35,603 nt of DNA, from NCBI GenBank assembly GCA_019695235.1, contig JAIBAI010000032.1:1-35603 (forward strand). Direction: 5' to 3'. This document shows positions 16,067-26,159 of this stretch, piece by piece. A program made the translations under genes and the position numbers. Every line of letters begins with the position of its first letter. Positions within the stretch are counted from its first letter, which is position 1. The notes under the pieces were generated by a model. That model was given only the letters and a program-made list of their open reading frames with translations. It was not told the DNA's origin and searched no databases. The stretch comes from Bacteroidia bacterium (GTDB lineage Bacteria; Bacteroidota; Bacteroidia; M30B66).

Positions 16067-17152
16067 TTAAAGGGTGTTATTTATTGTTCTTTGTTTTAAA
16101 AGATGATCTGCAATTACCAGTGCTGCCATTGCTTCAACAATGGGCACTGCTCTTGGAACCACGCAAGAGTCATGCCGTCCTTTTACTGCCAGCGCTACAT
16201 TTTCACCATCCTTATTTACAGTTTGTTGTGGCTTTAATACCGTTGCTACCGGTTTGAAAGCAACATTAAAATAGATGTCTTCACCATTTGAAATTCCTCC
16301 CTGAATACCACCACTACGGTTACTTAGGGTATGAATCCGGCCTCCTTCACCCGAAAAAATATCGTTGTGTTCGGTACCCTTCATTGCACATCCGGCAAAC
16401 CCGCTGCCATATTCAAAACCTTTTACTGCATTGATACTGAGCATTGCCTTACCTAAGTCGGCATGCAGCTTATCAAATACAGGTTCTCCCAGCCCGGGTG
16501 GCACCCCTTTTATTACGCCCGTGATGACACCTCCCGTAGTATCGCCTTCTTTTTTAAGACGTAAAATATAGGCTTCCATTTCAGCCGCACTTTCTGAATG
16601 CGGACAACGCACCAAATTGCTGTCAATGAGTGCTGGTTGTACCTGATTATACGCCAATGGCATTTGAATGGGGCCTACAGCAGAAACATAGGCAAAAATC
16701 TCAATGCCTTGTGTTTTAAGATATTGCATGGCAATACTTCCGGCAACAACACGACAGGCAGTTTCGCGTGCACTTGAACGTCCACCGCCCCTGTGGTCTC
16801 TTATGCCAAACTTCTGATCAAAGGTGTAATCAGCATGCGAAGGGCGGTAGTTCTGCTCAAGTTCACGGTAATCGCCTGAACGCTGGTCCTCATTTTGCAA
16901 CTGAAAACCAATTGGTGTGCCGGTAGTTACATTGCCGAGCAGCCCTGAAAGAAACTGAACGGTATCACTTTCTTTTCTTCCGGTGGTGATTCTGCTTTGT
17001 CCGGGTTTGCGTCTGTCTAACTGGTGCTGAATAGCATCCAGGTCTAAAACCAGTGATGGGGGACAGCCGTCAACAATGCCTCCTATTGCCGGTCCGTGCG
17101 ATTCGCCAAATGTATGCAGCCTGAAAAGGTTGCCAAAAGTACTTCCTGCCAT
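16067..17152 (-). CDS. aroC: Chorismate synthase
   Basis: AroC converts 5-enolpyruvylshikimate-3-phosphate to chorismate with reduced FMN, the last common step of aromatic amino acid synthesis. The 361-residue product has normal length and the family signatures: [20 protein letters not shown] near the N-terminus, [29 protein letters not shown] in the middle (about 103-131) and [14 protein letters not shown] near residue 280. It is complete. It is divergent from the PBP4-like gene (34 bases between the starts) and lies upstream of the AsmA-like gene on the same strand. A TATTTTTG box ends 5 bases before the ATG. Confidence 0.97.
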   Translation of the reverse strand: MAGSTFGNLFRLHTFGESHGPAIGGIVDGCPPSLVLDLDAIQHQLDRRKPGQSRITTGRKESDTVQFLSGLLGNVTTGTPIGFQLQNEDQRSGDYRELEQNYRPSHADYTFDQKFGIRDHRGGGRSSARETACRVVAGSIAMQYLKTQGIEIFAYVSAVGPIQMPLAYNQVQPALIDSNLVRCPHSESAAEMEAYILRLKKEGDTTGGVITGVIKGVPPGLGEPVFDKLHADLGKAMLSINAVKGFEYGSGFAGCAMKGTEHNDIFSGEGGRIHTLSNRSGGIQGGISNGEDIYFNVAFKPVATVLKPQQTVNKDGENVALAVKGRHDSCVVPRAVPIVEAMAALVIADHLLKQRTINNTL

Positions 17153-17157
17153 GGCTG

Positions 17158-17165
17158 CAAAAATA
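17158..17165 (-). promoter_or_regulatory. -7 promoter box of aroC
   Basis: On the minus strand TATTTTTG matches TAnnTTTG exactly and ends 5 bases before the ATG at 17152, so the mRNA would have almost no leader. No convincing -33 TTTG is seen 19-21 bases upstream. Confidence 0.4.
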
Positions 17166-17186
17166 GGGGTTGTGGCTTAATTGACG

Positions 17187-18653
17187 ATGAAAACTTACTT
17201 TTGGGGCATGCGTTTGAAACTCATAGGTTTAATTTTATGTGCTTGCATTGTCAGGCCGCTGTTTTCACAAGAAATTGTTTCTGAAAATGCACAGGCACTT
17301 GAACGTTTCAGGCATGATTTACAGCAACTCAAACAGCTGCGTGGCCTTGAAGGGGCATCAGTGGCATGGAGTTTTCGCAGGCTTGCAGATGCTAAGGAGC
17401 TTGAAGCATACAATGCCGGACAAATGTTGCTGCCTGCCTCCACCATTAAGGTGTACACAAGTATTGCTGCCCTTGATGTATTGGGGCCGGATTACCGGTA
17501 TGAAACACAGCTTATTATGGCTGGTGAGTTACATGGAAACAGGTTGGCTGGTGATTTTGTGCTCAAAGGCTCCGGCGACCCTTCAAGCGGGCATCTTGAC
17601 CAACAGGTGCTCACAGCGCTAAGCAAAGGCATTGCTCAAGCCGGAATAGAAAAAGTTCGGGGAAAACTGCTTGCTGACCCTTGGGCTTTGCCCTATAACT
17701 ACGCTGCAATACCACGCGACCGTACCTGGGAAGATATGGCTAATTATTTTGGCAGCGGGGTGTATGGACTCAACTGGAGCAATAACAGCCTGGCAATCAG
17801 GTTCAAAAGCAGCACACCAGCAGCTGTAACAATGGAGCAACCTGATTCAATTGCATGGGAAGGTAAGATTTCTAATCTGGTGGTGCCCGGAATAACCGAC
17901 GATATTTATTTCTTTCCCCAACCTTTCTCGGGCGACATACAGGTGGCAGGCACGCTTTCGTCAAAGAATCCGGCACGTAGTGAACGAATGGCACTACCTC
18001 ATCCACCGCTTCAATTTGTAAGTTGTCTTCATGACACCCTAAAGCAACACGATATTCGGGTGAAAAAAGGTTTTGAGGTACTTGACACAGCTTACCAATT
18101 ACAGAAAGGCGATTCGGTTTTGGTAAAGTATTTCTCTGCACCGCTGGGCACATTGCTTAAAGAGGTGAACCAGAAGAGCAATAATTTATATGCAGAAGCA
18201 ATTGCCCGCACCACTGGCTTAAAACTCGGATCCGATGGAACAGCTGAAGATGCATGCCGTAAAATCAGACAGCACCTTGTAATAAGAAAACTGGCAGCAG
18301 ATACCTTGTTCGAGCTTCGCGAAGGCAGCGGTTTAGGCCGTAGAAACTTAGTTACTGCCGGAGGAATGACGCAATTGTTACAGATAGCAAGCACCCGGCA
18401 ATGGTTTGCTGATTTTGAGGCCAGCCTCGCAACTCCTGGCAATCAAGGTACTTTGCGTTCATTTAAAACTATAAAAGGACTTAAAGCGAAAACAGGCAGC
18501 TTAACAGGCGTTAGAGCCTATACCGGCTATTTTGAAGACCAAAGCGGACAGCGTATTGCCTTTGCAATTATTCTTAACAATTACCTGGACGGCTCACTTA
18601 TAAAATCTCAGGTGGAGAAAGTGCTTGAAAGTGCTTCAAGGTGCGTATTTTAA
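17187..18653 (+). CDS. dacB: D-alanyl-D-alanine carboxypeptidase/endopeptidase, PBP4 (DacB) type
   Basis: The 488-residue periplasmic serine peptidase trims or cuts peptide cross-links in peptidoglycan. All three penicillin-binding motifs are present: S85-T-I-K88 in LPASTIKVY, SNN in VNQKSNNLYAEA, and KTG in GLKAKTGSLTG. The long insertion between the first and second motifs is typical of the class C PBP4 family. A signal peptide (RLKLIGLILCACIVRPLFSQ) is present with either the ATG at 17187 or the one at 17208. The first is used here; a TTG at 17181 is also in frame. The gene is divergent from aroC and converges on the giant secreted-protein gene. Confidence 0.93.
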   Translation: MKTYFWGMRLKLIGLILCACIVRPLFSQEIVSENAQALERFRHDLQQLKQLRGLEGASVAWSFRRLADAKELEAYNAGQMLLPASTIKVYTSIAALDVLGPDYRYETQLIMAGELHGNRLAGDFVLKGSGDPSSGHLDQQVLTALSKGIAQAGIEKVRGKLLADPWALPYNYAAIPRDRTWEDMANYFGSGVYGLNWSNNSLAIRFKSSTPAAVTMEQPDSIAWEGKISNLVVPGITDDIYFFPQPFSGDIQVAGTLSSKNPARSERMALPHPPLQFVSCLHDTLKQHDIRVKKGFEVLDTAYQLQKGDSVLVKYFSAPLGTLLKEVNQKSNNLYAEAIARTTGLKLGSDGTAEDACRKIRQHLVIRKLAADTLFELREGSGLGRRNLVTAGGMTQLLQIASTRQWFADFEASLATPGNQGTLRSFKTIKGLKAKTGSLTGVRAYTGYFEDQSGQRIAFAIILNNYLDGSLIKSQVEKVLESASRCVF

Positions 18654-18693
18654 AATTAAAGCAGGTACTTGCGAATGCTGTGTTGAAACTGCT

Positions 18694-18712
18694 TGGTGTT
18701 AACGTAACACCA
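18694..18712. terminator. Stem-loop between convergent genes
   Basis: TGGTGTTA (18694-18701) pairs perfectly with TAACACCA (18705-18712) around a 3-base loop. It lies 40 bases after the PBP4-like stop and spans the TAA of the giant gene, which reads out of the stem on the minus strand. It has no U-tract on either side, so termination is possible but unproven; protection of 3' ends is an alternative. Confidence 0.35.
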
Positions 18713-21700
18713 GCACCCGTCCCCTTTGTATTCCGGCCCTGCCATCGTATGATAAATAGGTAACAACATAGGTGTACACGTCGTTTTCGACAATTTTACC
18801 CATGTAAGAGCCGTCCCAACTTGCATCAAAGGCATCACTGAAATAAACCATCTCACCAAATCGGTTAAAAATTTTCAATTCAAGAGAGCCTACACCGTAA
18901 TGAATAACCTTGAATTCGTCGTTTTTACCGTCTTTGTTGGGGGTAAACGTATTGGGCAGGTAAATGCCAAATTCACGGTAAATGCCTACCATCATCGTGT
19001 CAAGAACCGGGCAGCCATACATGTCCTGAATCTGTACATAAACCTCACTCGGGTCGAAGAAAACACCATAGGTGTTTTGACAGGTGTCGCATGCCAGTTC
19101 AACCATAGAAACCCAATGGTAGGCGGTGCCACCAATTACATAGGCCAATGCTGTGTCTCCGGCAAATACACTTGTGTCAGGAGAAATTTGAAGGGTAGTG
19201 TCTAACCTGACAATATAGCTGACCTTTGCTGAATCAATCCCACAGCGGTTTTGTGCAGTAAGAAGTGTATGGTAGTCGCCATATTCTGGGTAACATCTTT
19301 CAAAAGTAGGCATGTTTACTGTTGGCCCAATGGTCATATTGTTCCAGAACCACCTTTCTGCACGTTGGGTAATGGCTTCAAAGGTGTAACAATCGTTAAT
19401 ACAGGGGTTCTCAGGAGGAGCAATGATTGTAGCTGTAGGCTTCTCAAGTGTTTTAAGCAAAAGGGTATCCCGGGCAAAACAAGCTTCGAAATTGATTTCA
19501 AGGGCATATAATCCTGAATCTCTGGTAGTTATGAATGTGCTGTCGCTGCCGTCAGACCAAAGGTATTTAGCCAAGGGATGAACCACTGGTTGCAATAAAA
19601 GCGAATCTCCCAGGCAGATGGTAGTATCATTCCCCAGGCTAAACGACAGGTCAAGGCTGTCAATGATAATGGTATCAGCGAAAAAGCAACCCAGCGAGTC
19701 AACAATCAACTCATAAGAACCAGGCGAGAAAATACGAAGCGTATCGGCAGTACTGTTATCGTTCCACTGAAAACTACTTACACCACTAATGCCCGACCTG
19801 ATTACATACCCGTTGGCCAAACACATACTGGTATCGTTGCCCAGGTCAAACGAGTAGCTTAACTCGCTAACATGGGTGCTGTCAGTTAAAACACAGCGCC
19901 CAAGCGTGGCTTTGAGGTAATAGGTGCCGGTGTCGCCAATAAACCTGTTTAGCGTAAAAGCACCATCTAACCATTGGTGGCTTGCTGCGGTACTGATAAG
20001 CGGGTTCAGTTGAACAGTCTGACCCGGGCAGTAAAATGTGTCAGGGGGCAGGTCGAGTTCAAGCGGTATGAATGAAAGGTGCACCGAATCACTGAATATG
20101 CATCCGCCAAGGTCTAAGGTCAGGGTATAACCACCCGTTTGTGTTGCGTATATTTGTGATTCAATTTCACCTGTGTTCCAGCTATAGGTGGCACCCGTAA
20201 TGTTTGTTGATAGCAGAAGGGTGTCGCCGATACAGGTAACACGGTCGTTACCAAGGTTTACGGGATTACCAGTTCTGCTAAGGCTGATATGTTTTACAGC
20301 TTCTACTGTGTCGTTGTTTACCGGATTGATTACCAGTAGTTTAACATCAAATTCGCCTCCATCTGGCGGGAATTCAACCGAAGGGTCTTTTTCATTGCTT
20401 ATTCCTCCGGGGAAATCAAAATCCCATAAATAGCGCAGGTCGGAGCCTGCTGTAGAATAATTGGTGAAGAATATGCTATCGCCATCGCAACTGGGTCTGT
20501 ACAAGAAGTCAGCATTGATTAAGAAAGGGTTGAACGGACTGCAATTGATATCGGTATTGGTGGTAACAGTGTACCTGAATGCCAAAGTACCGACGGCGGT
20601 ATTGGGGTAAACAACCTGGATGTAAAAGGCCCCCATATTGCTATTAATGCATGAGATGCTATTGTTGATAAATGCGTTGTTTGCACATTCCTGACCAACA
20701 ATCATGGTTGAACAGCTACTACCATAGAATAAGCGGTAACGTACATTGCCTGAATTGCCATAATTGCTGAGGTTCGACAGGTTTAGCTGGAAGAGTACGT
20801 CAACCACATCCGAGCCAGTATATTCAAACCTGAACCAGGTGGAGTAATATCCGGCAGGACCGGGCAAGCAGCCCATATTGCTGCCATCTTCACCGAAGCT
20901 ACCGCCAATGGTATTGCAATAAATCAGCGTTTGTGCATTGTACACTCCGGAGCTATTTGCCTCAGTTGCAATGGCATAGGCGCAATCATCTCCGGCATAA
21001 GCTTCTGAAACAAGCACCGGGCGTACAATAGAGGTTTCTCCCGGTGAACAGGTAGCGATATGTACAAAATAAGTTCCGGCCGGAATACAAAAAGAAAGCC
21101 AGTCGAAACCATCCTTGTTTACAATAGAAAGATAGGGTATTTCGGTAAAACCCGTGCTAAGTACAGAGTCGGCCGCATTGTTTTGTGAAAAGAGCCTGAT
21201 ACCTGCGCCTGCGGTGCCTCCGCCTGATTTTTCCAATCTTATTCTGACAACAGATTGCTCACCGGAAACAAATTTATACCAAAGTGATTTCTTAGTGCTC
21301 AGACAGCCTGTATTGTAATTTAAGTCGGCTGCATCGGTTGTAGCGCAGGTAAGGTCGCCCCATGCACCGGTAACCTGGGTATTCAAAGGCAGGCTGTTGC
21401 CGGGATAGGGAGGTGACTGTTGGCCTGAACCGATTTCATTTGCGGTACTGTAATAATCATAAGGCACCACACCGGGGCTATTGTCGAAGAATACCACTGG
21501 TCGTACAATGGAGGTATCCTGAGGGGAGCATGTTGATATGATGATGTAGTATTCACCTGCCGGAAGACAATAGTTAAACCATGTGCCGGAAGCAGAAGCG
21601 GATGTAAATCCGGCAGGTATGTATTCCATACCGCTCCCCAGCAGGGTATCGCCTGGGGTTATTTGCCTGAAAACCTGGGTGTACAATGCCGTCATTGGGA

Positions 21701-24700
21701 TGCCCACCCGGTCGAGGCGGTATTTGAAAAGACCCCGGCGGTCAATTTTCACCTTGTACCAAAGTGTTTTCTTTGTGTTGGTGCATCCCAGGTTGTAGTC
21801 TTTATCGGCATTATCGTTGGTAGCACATGTTAAGTCGCCCCATGCCCCGTTATGCTCGGTATTAGCAGTAATAGGGGAGGTGTTGTAGGGTGGGCCTACC
21901 TGGTTAAAGCCCACTTGATTGGCTGTACTTACGTGGTCATAAGGGGTGTAGCCGGCATCCGGCTCGAAATAAAACAAAGGCCGCAGAACAGTTGTGTCGT
22001 TCTGGTCACAGGTAGAAATTAGCAGGTAGTACTCACCTGCACCCAAACAGAAATTCTGCCACAGTGCTGTATCAGGTAGCGAAGTAAATGTTGGAGGTAT
22101 AACGGTCAGATGGGTTCCCAGAATTGAATCTCCGGCAATCGCCTGACGCAGCAATACAGAACGAATTTGTGAGCCGGGCAGGCTGTCACGGCCTTCTAAG
22201 CGGTAACGTAAAACACCCCGCTGCCCGATATTTATTTTATACCAAACAGTTTTCTTCTCAAGTGTGCAACCAAGGTTATAGGCTTCGTCGGAAGTGTCAG
22301 CAGTGGCACATGAAAGGTCAGACCATTCGCCCTGATGTGTTAGGTTGGGTGCAACCGGATTCGTATTATAGGGGGGAGCGGTTTCGTTGTAGCCCACCTG
22401 GTTGGCATTTGAGTAAAAGTCGTAGGTGGCACTTGAGCCGAAAATGGGCAAGGGTTTGAACTTCACCTGTACATCAATTTGCATCACAGGCAGGGTTTGA
22501 CCTTCATTCAAATCAACCAACACAAAATACCTTCGTTTGATTGTATCAGCAACACACTGGTCTGATTTAAAGCTAAAGCCTGTAACTGGTTGGGCAAGGC
22601 AAGGGGGCAATGGCCATTCGGGCAGGTTGTCGTTAATGAAAGTAAGGCCGGATGCCAGGGTGGAATCTAATTCTCCGGTACTCAGCAAAGTAGGCAAATC
22701 AGGATTCCCGTCGGCATCAGAACGATAAATAGCAAAGGGGGGTATTGCAGTGCGTGTACCATCGTAAAGAGAGGTGAGATTACGTACTCTCACGCTTACA
22801 TCACCCTTGCCCTGAATAACAAAAGAGTACCATAAGTTGCGCCGAACAGCGCCATTGATAGTGTACACATTGTTCGTCTGATCTGGATAAACAGGCGGGT
22901 AGTTTGAGCCCGAACAATTTATTGCAGGGTCACTTGGGGCACTTCCGGTGGTACAGAAATAAAAATCGTTACTCGGCTGCAGGCTGGGGTCAATAGGATG
23001 TACATCACCGATTTTACCTGTCTGAAAAGTGTCAGCAGGCGCAATAAGACCGAAATCATAAGCAGTTGCTGCATAATCGAAGCGTGAAATGCCTACCGAA
23101 TCAACTTGAATAACGGGGGTAACACTGTGACAATCCTGTGCGTCTTCGGCATACACAACCAGGGTATAAGCACCGGGCTGCAAGCGACATACCACCAGGG
23201 TACCAGTAGTATTCGAGCAGGGAATCAACGGGCTGGTAGAAGGAAACAGCATTGAATCTATTCGTACATCCAGTGGATAGACTTCTCTTTTAAATGCACC
23301 TGTTCCGGAAATACGCACATTCATTTCTTCGCCGATTTTGAAGACGAAATAGGAGGTACGTACTGTATTTGCACAACCGATAATTGGGTGAGATGAGAAG
23401 GGGGTGTCTTTTGGTTGCCTGAAATTTTCAGTGCAGAGCGTATAACTTTTACCTCTGGCGCTGATGGCATCTGTTCCGGCGTTGTTCAGAAAGATAGTCT
23501 GGTCGTTGTTGCCAACGCAAGCTTTGTAAGGTCGGTTAAACAGCGGACCTGGTGTAACCGTGGTATCAATGGTGACGGTAATTCGTGTGGGTTGATTCAA
23601 TGAATTGCCAGCATTGTAGGGGTCGCGTGAGTTGGCGTAATCCTGTCCGGAGCCATAGCTAACGATGGTGTACCAGCCAGCTGGCATCAGGTTGCATGTA
23701 GGGGTGGCAAAGCTTCCGTTAAAGCAAGTGGAGCCTGCATCAGCAGCAGAACCTAAACTACCAATTCCGGCAGAAGCCTGACCTTTGAAAATCCTGAAAG
23801 TTGAAAACTGATAGAACTGTTCATTTATAATTACACGCGCATCCTGGCTTAGGTAGAACTCGCGGTAAATTAGCTTGTTACTGTTGTTGCAAGGGGTGTT
23901 CCCTGCGATGTTTGCCGGATTAGAGCGACAAGTGAAGGTGTCAGTCAGTGAAGTCTTTGAAAGGTTCTGTGCAATGACATCACCCAGGTTCTCGGCATTT
24001 GCGGGGTTCCAAAAGCGGGTATTGCGTTTCGACCAGCGGCTGTTTGGCTGGTTAAACATGCCTGATTCGTTGTTGGTTGCAAAGGTGGCCAGGGTGTATT
24101 CGCCCGGTACTAAACAGTAGCGCATGGCGCCTGCGGTGTCGTTGTTATTGTTGTAAACTGCGCAGTTTGATAAAGGTGTAAGGCCAGTAAAACGGTCGGG
24201 CCAAAGCCAGGTATTCTGGGCTTTGGTTAAGTCGCTTGCACTTCCTGAGTATAATACCGAACGGGCATTTTGGTTGCGTGCTGGTTTGTCGTAAATCACA
24301 TTACCTAAAACCACCATACCGCTGTCGCTAATGGTAAATTCGCGGTACTTCGCCCGGTCAATAGAAGGTTTGCAGTTAAAAGCGGCAGGTAAAACCGACT
24401 TCACACAGGGAAATGTGGTGGGTTGAGCCAGATGCAACACATTGTTCTGCAATGGATTACCATTGTTGAGAGAATCAACATCATTTAGTAGCGATAGGGC
24501 AAAATCATTATTACCAGCCGGGGTGACATACAGGTTCAGGTTTACTTTTCGTCCAAACTGCGACTGGCAGGTAAAAGGATTGTTATCATCATATTTGCCC
24601 AGTAACTGGATGCTGTATTTCCCGGCGGGCATACAGGTAAGCGAATAAGTACCATTGCTGCTGGTGACTGCAGCACCGTAAAGGCCGGCTGGATGGTTTA

Positions 24701-25985
24701 GGTTGGCACAATCGTTATCAGGTTGTTGGTTGTACACCCGGATGCCCATGCCGTGGTTAGTGGTGGAGCAGGCGGCAGATTGTACATCAACAGTAAAGGT
24801 GACGTTTGAAGGTTGGTCGAGCTCAAAAGTAAACCAGGTGGTCAGATGGTATCTATTGCCTGAAAGTACCACCTGATTGGCCGGGTTCACAGTACCACAC
24901 TGAATAGAATCATCACTTAGCTGCGATTCACAAGAAAAATAATCGCTTTTGCTTATTGAGGCATTTCCGCCCACCGGTGGACTAATCAGGCCGAAGGTAT
25001 TTAGCGGGCTAAAGCCGGTTTCCTGCGGAATTGCAGCTTGTGTTACACCCTCACCCAATTCGTACAAAAGCAAACGCGACACTGTATTCTCGCGGTAATC
25101 GCCCAAGACTTGTATTGAGTAGGTTGTATTAGGTTTAAATAGCTCACAAGGGATGATGTTGATGTCGTTTTTATTGTGCTCTGAACAACCATAAATTTCT
25201 GAAATACCGCTTATTCCGGCAGTGGCAACGTCGCCCTCATAAATGCGAATTACGTAGCGCCTTGTAACATTGCTTAAAGAAAAGGCAAAAAGGTCAATAT
25301 GGTTGTCGGTTTGAAAGGTGCTCCATGCGCTTTTGGTATAGTTAAGGTAATTTCCTCCTATCGCCTGACACAATTCATCAACAGTTTCGATACTTAGGCA
25401 ATTCCAGTTGATGTTTGTGCCAGCGGTGTCTTTTAAAACACTCAACTGCGTGGGAAATCCGCTTTGATCGTACAATTCAGATTCGGGCGAGTTGGAGAGC
25501 AGTTCAACAAAAATATTTCCGGCGGCGCTACTTCTGGCCAAAACCTGAATGGAGTAGGTGCCCTGATCAAGGCAAATGTTTTCTGAGTAGCTTGACAGAC
25601 TGAACAGGGGGGTGAAGGTGGCCATGTCACCTGCCTGAGGCAAGCCGGGAGTGCCTTGGTATATCACAAAACCCACGTCGTTGCTTTGCATCACTTCAGG
25701 GGTTTGCAATATCCGAACCCTGATTTTTCGGGAGGTTGGAATGGTAAAGCGAAACCAGACAGTTTTGTTGTAAACCGGATTTAAAAGATACTCGCCGGCC
25801 TGAGAGGTAGCAGCGGTTATAGTAACGGTATCACTATAAAAAGTACCAAACTGGTAATTATCAGCACCGAGCATAATATCAGCACGTGCGGCATATTGGT
25901 TGTTAGCAGGTTGTGAAAAACTTGCAAGCGCTGAAAGCAGGAACAGGACAAACAAGACCAAACCGGGTATGTTTCGAGGCCTCAT
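18699..25985 (-). CDS. Giant secreted multi-domain protein with gliding-motility-type C-terminal domain
   Basis: The 2428-residue product starts with a signal peptide (LVLFVLFLLSALASFSQ). The first ~1180 residues are a series of cysteine-containing beta-sandwich modules with the recurring pattern W-F-x-F...A-G-x-Y-S-I-x-V/L, similar to pre-peptidase C-terminal-like domains. Three tandem repeats of ~160 residues follow (about 1185-1662), each with YD-x3-TANQ/E, GAWGDLTCAT, N-x-GC and K-K-x-x-WYK. Next come another such module, a PKD domain (about 1825-1905, with YLWDFDFPGG) and four or five short Ig-like segments with LGNDxxxC. The end (about 2345-2428) is a CHU_C-type domain, YLPNTFTPNKDGKNDEF to RGRVLVLR, which directs type IX export. 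The role is probably adhesion or surface coating; no enzyme motif is seen. A TTG at 25994 would add three residues. Confidence 0.88.
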   Translation of the reverse strand: MRPRNIPGLVLFVLFLLSALASFSQPANNQYAARADIMLGADNYQFGTFYSDTVTITAATSQAGEYLLNPVYNKTVWFRFTIPTSRKIRVRILQTPEVMQSNDVGFVIYQGTPGLPQAGDMATFTPLFSLSSYSENICLDQGTYSIQVLARSSAAGNIFVELLSNSPESELYDQSGFPTQLSVLKDTAGTNINWNCLSIETVDELCQAIGGNYLNYTKSAWSTFQTDNHIDLFAFSLSNVTRRYVIRIYEGDVATAGISGISEIYGCSEHNKNDINIIPCELFKPNTTYSIQVLGDYRENTVSRLLLYELGEGVTQAAIPQETGFSPLNTFGLISPPVGGNASISKSDYFSCESQLSDDSIQCGTVNPANQVVLSGNRYHLTTWFTFELDQPSNVTFTVDVQSAACSTTNHGMGIRVYNQQPDNDCANLNHPAGLYGAAVTSSNGTYSLTCMPAGKYSIQLLGKYDDNNPFTCQSQFGRKVNLNLYVTPAGNNDFALSLLNDVDSLNNGNPLQNNVLHLAQPTTFPCVKSVLPAAFNCKPSIDRAKYREFTISDSGMVVLGNVIYDKPARNQNARSVLYSGSASDLTKAQNTWLWPDRFTGLTPLSNCAVYNNNNDTAGAMRYCLVPGEYTLATFATNNESGMFNQPNSRWSKRNTRFWNPANAENLGDVIAQNLSKTSLTDTFTCRSNPANIAGNTPCNNSNKLIYREFYLSQDARVIINEQFYQFSTFRIFKGQASAGIGSLGSAADAGSTCFNGSFATPTCNLMPAGWYTIVSYGSGQDYANSRDPYNAGNSLNQPTRITVTIDTTVTPGPLFNRPYKACVGNNDQTIFLNNAGTDAISARGKSYTLCTENFRQPKDTPFSSHPIIGCANTVRTSYFVFKIGEEMNVRISGTGAFKREVYPLDVRIDSMLFPSTSPLIPCSNTTGTLVVCRLQPGAYTLVVYAEDAQDCHSVTPVIQVDSVGISRFDYAATAYDFGLIAPADTFQTGKIGDVHPIDPSLQPSNDFYFCTTGSAPSDPAINCSGSNYPPVYPDQTNNVYTINGAVRRNLWYSFVIQGKGDVSVRVRNLTSLYDGTRTAIPPFAIYRSDADGNPDLPTLLSTGELDSTLASGLTFINDNLPEWPLPPCLAQPVTGFSFKSDQCVADTIKRRYFVLVDLNEGQTLPVMQIDVQVKFKPLPIFGSSATYDFYSNANQVGYNETAPPYNTNPVAPNLTHQGEWSDLSCATADTSDEAYNLGCTLEKKTVWYKINIGQRGVLRYRLEGRDSLPGSQIRSVLLRQAIAGDSILGTHLTVIPPTFTSLPDTALWQNFCLGAGEYYLLISTCDQNDTTVLRPLFYFEPDAGYTPYDHVSTANQVGFNQVGPPYNTSPITANTEHNGAWGDLTCATNDNADKDYNLGCTNTKKTLWYKVKIDRRGLFKYRLDRVGIPMTALYTQVFRQITPGDTLLGSGMEYIPAGFTSASASGTWFNYCLPAGEYYIIISTCSPQDTSIVRPVVFFDNSPGVVPYDYYSTANEIGSGQQSPPYPGNSLPLNTQVTGAWGDLTCATTDAADLNYNTGCLSTKKSLWYKFVSGEQSVVRIRLEKSGGGTAGAGIRLFSQNNAADSVLSTGFTEIPYLSIVNKDGFDWLSFCIPAGTYFVHIATCSPGETSIVRPVLVSEAYAGDDCAYAIATEANSSGVYNAQTLIYCNTIGGSFGEDGSNMGCLPGPAGYYSTWFRFEYTGSDVVDVLFQLNLSNLSNYGNSGNVRYRLFYGSSCSTMIVGQECANNAFINNSISCINSNMGAFYIQVVYPNTAVGTLAFRYTVTTNTDINCSPFNPFLINADFLYRPSCDGDSIFFTNYSTAGSDLRYLWDFDFPGGISNEKDPSVEFPPDGGEFDVKLLVINPVNNDTVEAVKHISLSRTGNPVNLGNDRVTCIGDTLLLSTNITGATYSWNTGEIESQIYATQTGGYTLTLDLGGCIFSDSVHLSFIPLELDLPPDTFYCPGQTVQLNPLISTAASHQWLDGAFTLNRFIGDTGTYYLKATLGRCVLTDSTHVSELSYSFDLGNDTSMCLANGYVIRSGISGVSSFQWNDNSTADTLRIFSPGSYELIVDSLGCFFADTIIIDSLDLSFSLGNDTTICLGDSLLLQPVVHPLAKYLWSDGSDSTFITTRDSGLYALEINFEACFARDTLLLKTLEKPTATIIAPPENPCINDCYTFEAITQRAERWFWNNMTIGPTVNMPTFERCYPEYGDYHTLLTAQNRCGIDSAKVSYIVRLDTTLQISPDTSVFAGDTALAYVIGGTAYHWVSMVELACDTCQNTYGVFFDPSEVYVQIQDMYGCPVLDTMMVGIYREFGIYLPNTFTPNKDGKNDEFKVIHYGVGSLELKIFNRFGEMVYFSDAFDASWDGSYMGKIVENDVYTYVVTYLSYDGRAGIQRGRVLVLR
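21000..22440 (-). repeat. Three tandem ~480-base repeats inside the giant gene
   Basis: Repeat units lie at about 21945-22440, 21465-21944 and 21000-21464, with a period near 480 bases. Shared protein landmarks are ANQ/E-I/VG, PPY, W-x-DL-x-CAT, YN-x-GC, KK-x-x-WYK, AGEYY/TYF, and ISTC or IATC followed by VRP. The first two copies are closest; the third has drifted more. They appear to be internally duplicated adhesion-type modules. Boundaries are approximate. Confidence 0.75.
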
Positions 25986-26159
25986 TGTCAGCAATGAATC
26001 GTTAGGTTATTGTTAAACACGCAATATAGCACTTTCTCCGGCCGTGTTTTAACGTTAGTTTTCACTATACGAAGTTAATGAAAAATGATGAAAAACCAAA
26101 ATAAGATTTGCCGGATGGTTTGATTCTCAGTTTTTTATGAAAGTATTTTTTCTGAAAGG
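25986..26159. other. Intergenic gap upstream of the giant gene
   Basis: This 174-base AT-rich stretch separates the giant gene from the glycosyltransferase gene on the same strand. A weak TATATTG lies near 26023-26029 on the minus strand and could be part of a -7 box for the giant gene. I see no hairpin with a U-tract after the glycosyltransferase stop and no small ORF with recognisable features. Confidence 0.4.

Noticed and set aside
21000-22440. A repeat array that might be a CRISPR or non-coding tandem repeat
   Set aside because: Units are about 480 bases, in frame within one long coding sequence, and diverge as protein modules do.
19000-25600. Many plus-strand reading frames of 60-111 codons opposite the giant gene
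   Set aside because: They lack family resemblance and are consistent with antisense shadows of a long coding sequence.
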